This document shows, piece by piece, positions 5,609-6,359 of a stretch of 6,359 nucleotides of DNA. Made by a program: the position numbers and the translations under genes. The notes beneath the pieces were generated by a model. The model was given only the letters and a program-made list of their open reading frames with translations, was not told the origin of the DNA and ran no database searches. The DNA lies in assembly GCA_034926415.1 (NCBI GenBank), contig JAYFRC010000001.1, positions 1 through 6,359 of the forward strand. The letters are read 5' to 3'. This DNA comes from JAYFRC01 sp034926415 (lineage in GTDB: Bacteria > Bacillota > Clostridia > Oscillospirales > Oscillospiraceae). The first letter of the stretch is position 1, and each line of letters starts with the position of its first letter.

Positions 5609-6301
5609 GTGCGGAAGATTGAAAAGGACATACGCGAAAGGCTTTTCGCAATGCAGGACACAACTTACAGGGATTTCCAGAAAAAACTTATACCTAACAT
5701 CGCGCCCGAGAAAATTATCGGAGTGCGCATGCCCGAACTGAGAAAGCTCGCACGCGTGCTTTCCGGCACGCCTGACGCTGAAAAGTATATCGCATCGCTG
5801 CCGCACGGATACTACGACGAAAACAATCTTCACGGCCTTATCATCGAGCGCATGAGAGACTACGACGCTGCGCTGGCGGCCACCGAGGCGTTTTTGCCGT
5901 ATGTGGACAACTGGGCGACCTGCGACATCATGTCCCCTAAGGTCTTCAAAAAACGCCCGGATGAGTTTTATGAAACAATAAAGGCATGGACAGCGTCCGG
6001 AAAGCCGTACACGGTGCGCTTCGGCATAGAGATGCTCATGAGCTTTTACCTCGACGATAATTTCAGAGAGAAACAGCATGAGATAATAGCGCAAGTGCAG
6101 TCGGAGAAATATTATGTCAACATGATGAGGGCATGGTATTTCGCGACGGCGCTTGCAAAGCGGTATGAAGAGACGGTGCCGTTCATAGAGGAGCGCCGCC
6201 TCGACAAATGGACGCACAACAAGACGATACAAAAGGCGGTCGAGAGCTATCGCATTACCGACGAGCAGAAAGCATATCTTCGCACTCTGAAAATAAAATG
6301 A
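5609..6301 (+). CDS. AlkD-like DNA alkylation repair protein (HEAT-like repeats)
   Basis: A member of the AlkD-type DNA glycosylase family, which removes bulky or cationic alkylated bases (3-methyladenine, 7-methylguanine) using a superhelix of HEAT-like repeats. The 230 residues are of normal length and all helical in character. Family landmarks are the N-terminal 'YRDFQKKLIPNIAPEKIIGVRMPELRKLA' region (20-48), 'DNWATCDIM' (100-108), 'VRFGIEMLMSFYL' (136-148) and 'KYYVNMMRAWYFA' (167-179). W102, D106, R137 and W176 are plausible counterparts of the B. cereus AlkD residues W109, D113, R148 and W187: the W-D and R-W spacings are identical and the D-R spacing is four shorter. The start is GTG with GAGGGA at 5594-5599; the next Met (residue 15) would cut the conserved first helix. 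It is divergent from the cyclase gene. Substrate range cannot be read from sequence. Confidence 0.88.
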   Translation: MRKIEKDIRERLFAMQDTTYRDFQKKLIPNIAPEKIIGVRMPELRKLARVLSGTPDAEKYIASLPHGYYDENNLHGLIIERMRDYDAALAATEAFLPYVDNWATCDIMSPKVFKKRPDEFYETIKAWTASGKPYTVRFGIEMLMSFYLDDNFREKQHEIIAQVQSEKYYVNMMRAWYFATALAKRYEETVPFIEERRLDKWTHNKTIQKAVESYRITDEQKAYLRTLKIK

Positions 6302-6319
6302 ATCGGGGAGACGCGAGAT

Positions 6320-6359
6320 TTGCTGCGGCGCCTTAAAACACGACAGACGGTCTTCGCAT
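6320..6359 (+). CDS. Possible start of a further gene (unidentified, partial)
   Basis: A TTG at 6320 follows GGGGAG (6305-6310) at 9 nt spacing and opens a frame that stays open to the window edge (M-LRRLKTRQTVFA, 13 codons). It lies 18 bp after the repair gene's stop in the same direction, so it could be the next gene of an operon. The fragment is too short to identify and a TTG start is uncommon, so this is a tentative call. Confidence 0.35.
   Translation, partial: MLRRLKTRQTVFA

Overview
The window looks like chromosome from an anaerobic, fermentative bacterium, most likely a Firmicutes (Clostridia-like) lineage. The reasons are a trimeric, NADH-linked [FeFe]-hydrogenase operon, strong AGGAGG/GGAGG-type ribosome binding sites, sigma-A-type promoters, and a seven-helix membrane GGDEF protein of a kind common in gut clostridia. 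Codon use is distinctive: GC-rich genes still prefer ATA for isoleucine (9 of 13 Ile codons in the first hydrogenase gene). I do not assign a genus.

Layout. (1) 1-124, minus strand: the first 41 codons of a GNAT acetyltransferase that runs off the left edge. (2) 125-527: an AT-rich divergent regulatory region. It holds a leftward extended -10 promoter, a hairpin resembling a terminator with no gene before it, two copies of a Rex-operator-like sequence, and two rightward promoters, the second almost consensus. (3) 528-4096, plus strand: hydC-hydB-hydA, closed by a long stem-loop terminator at 4115-4162 that should work in both directions. (4) 4316-5479, minus strand: a membrane diguanylate cyclase convergent with the hyd operon. 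A good promoter pointing against it lies in the 3' gap, with no gene behind it. (5) 5609-6301, plus strand: an AlkD-like DNA alkylation repair protein, divergent from the cyclase. (6) 6320-6359: a possible start of another gene.

How the genes work together. HydC and HydB form the NADH-oxidising, FMN-containing module and HydA carries the H-cluster; together they would oxidise NADH and release H2. HydB is the short form: it has neither the N-terminal thioredoxin-like [2Fe-2S] domain nor the C-terminal 2[4Fe-4S] ferredoxin domain of the well-known electron-bifurcating HydB proteins, and no separate gene supplies them. This makes ferredoxin dependence an open question and is the most useful biochemical point in the window. 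No maturase genes (hydE, hydF, hydG) and no rex gene are present here. The flanking acetyltransferase, cyclase and repair genes have no visible functional link to the hydrogenase.

I found no phage, transposon or CRISPR signature and no clearly new multi-gene system. The less ordinary material is the hyd control region, the short HydB, and the orphan promoter with a dyad at 4196-4254.
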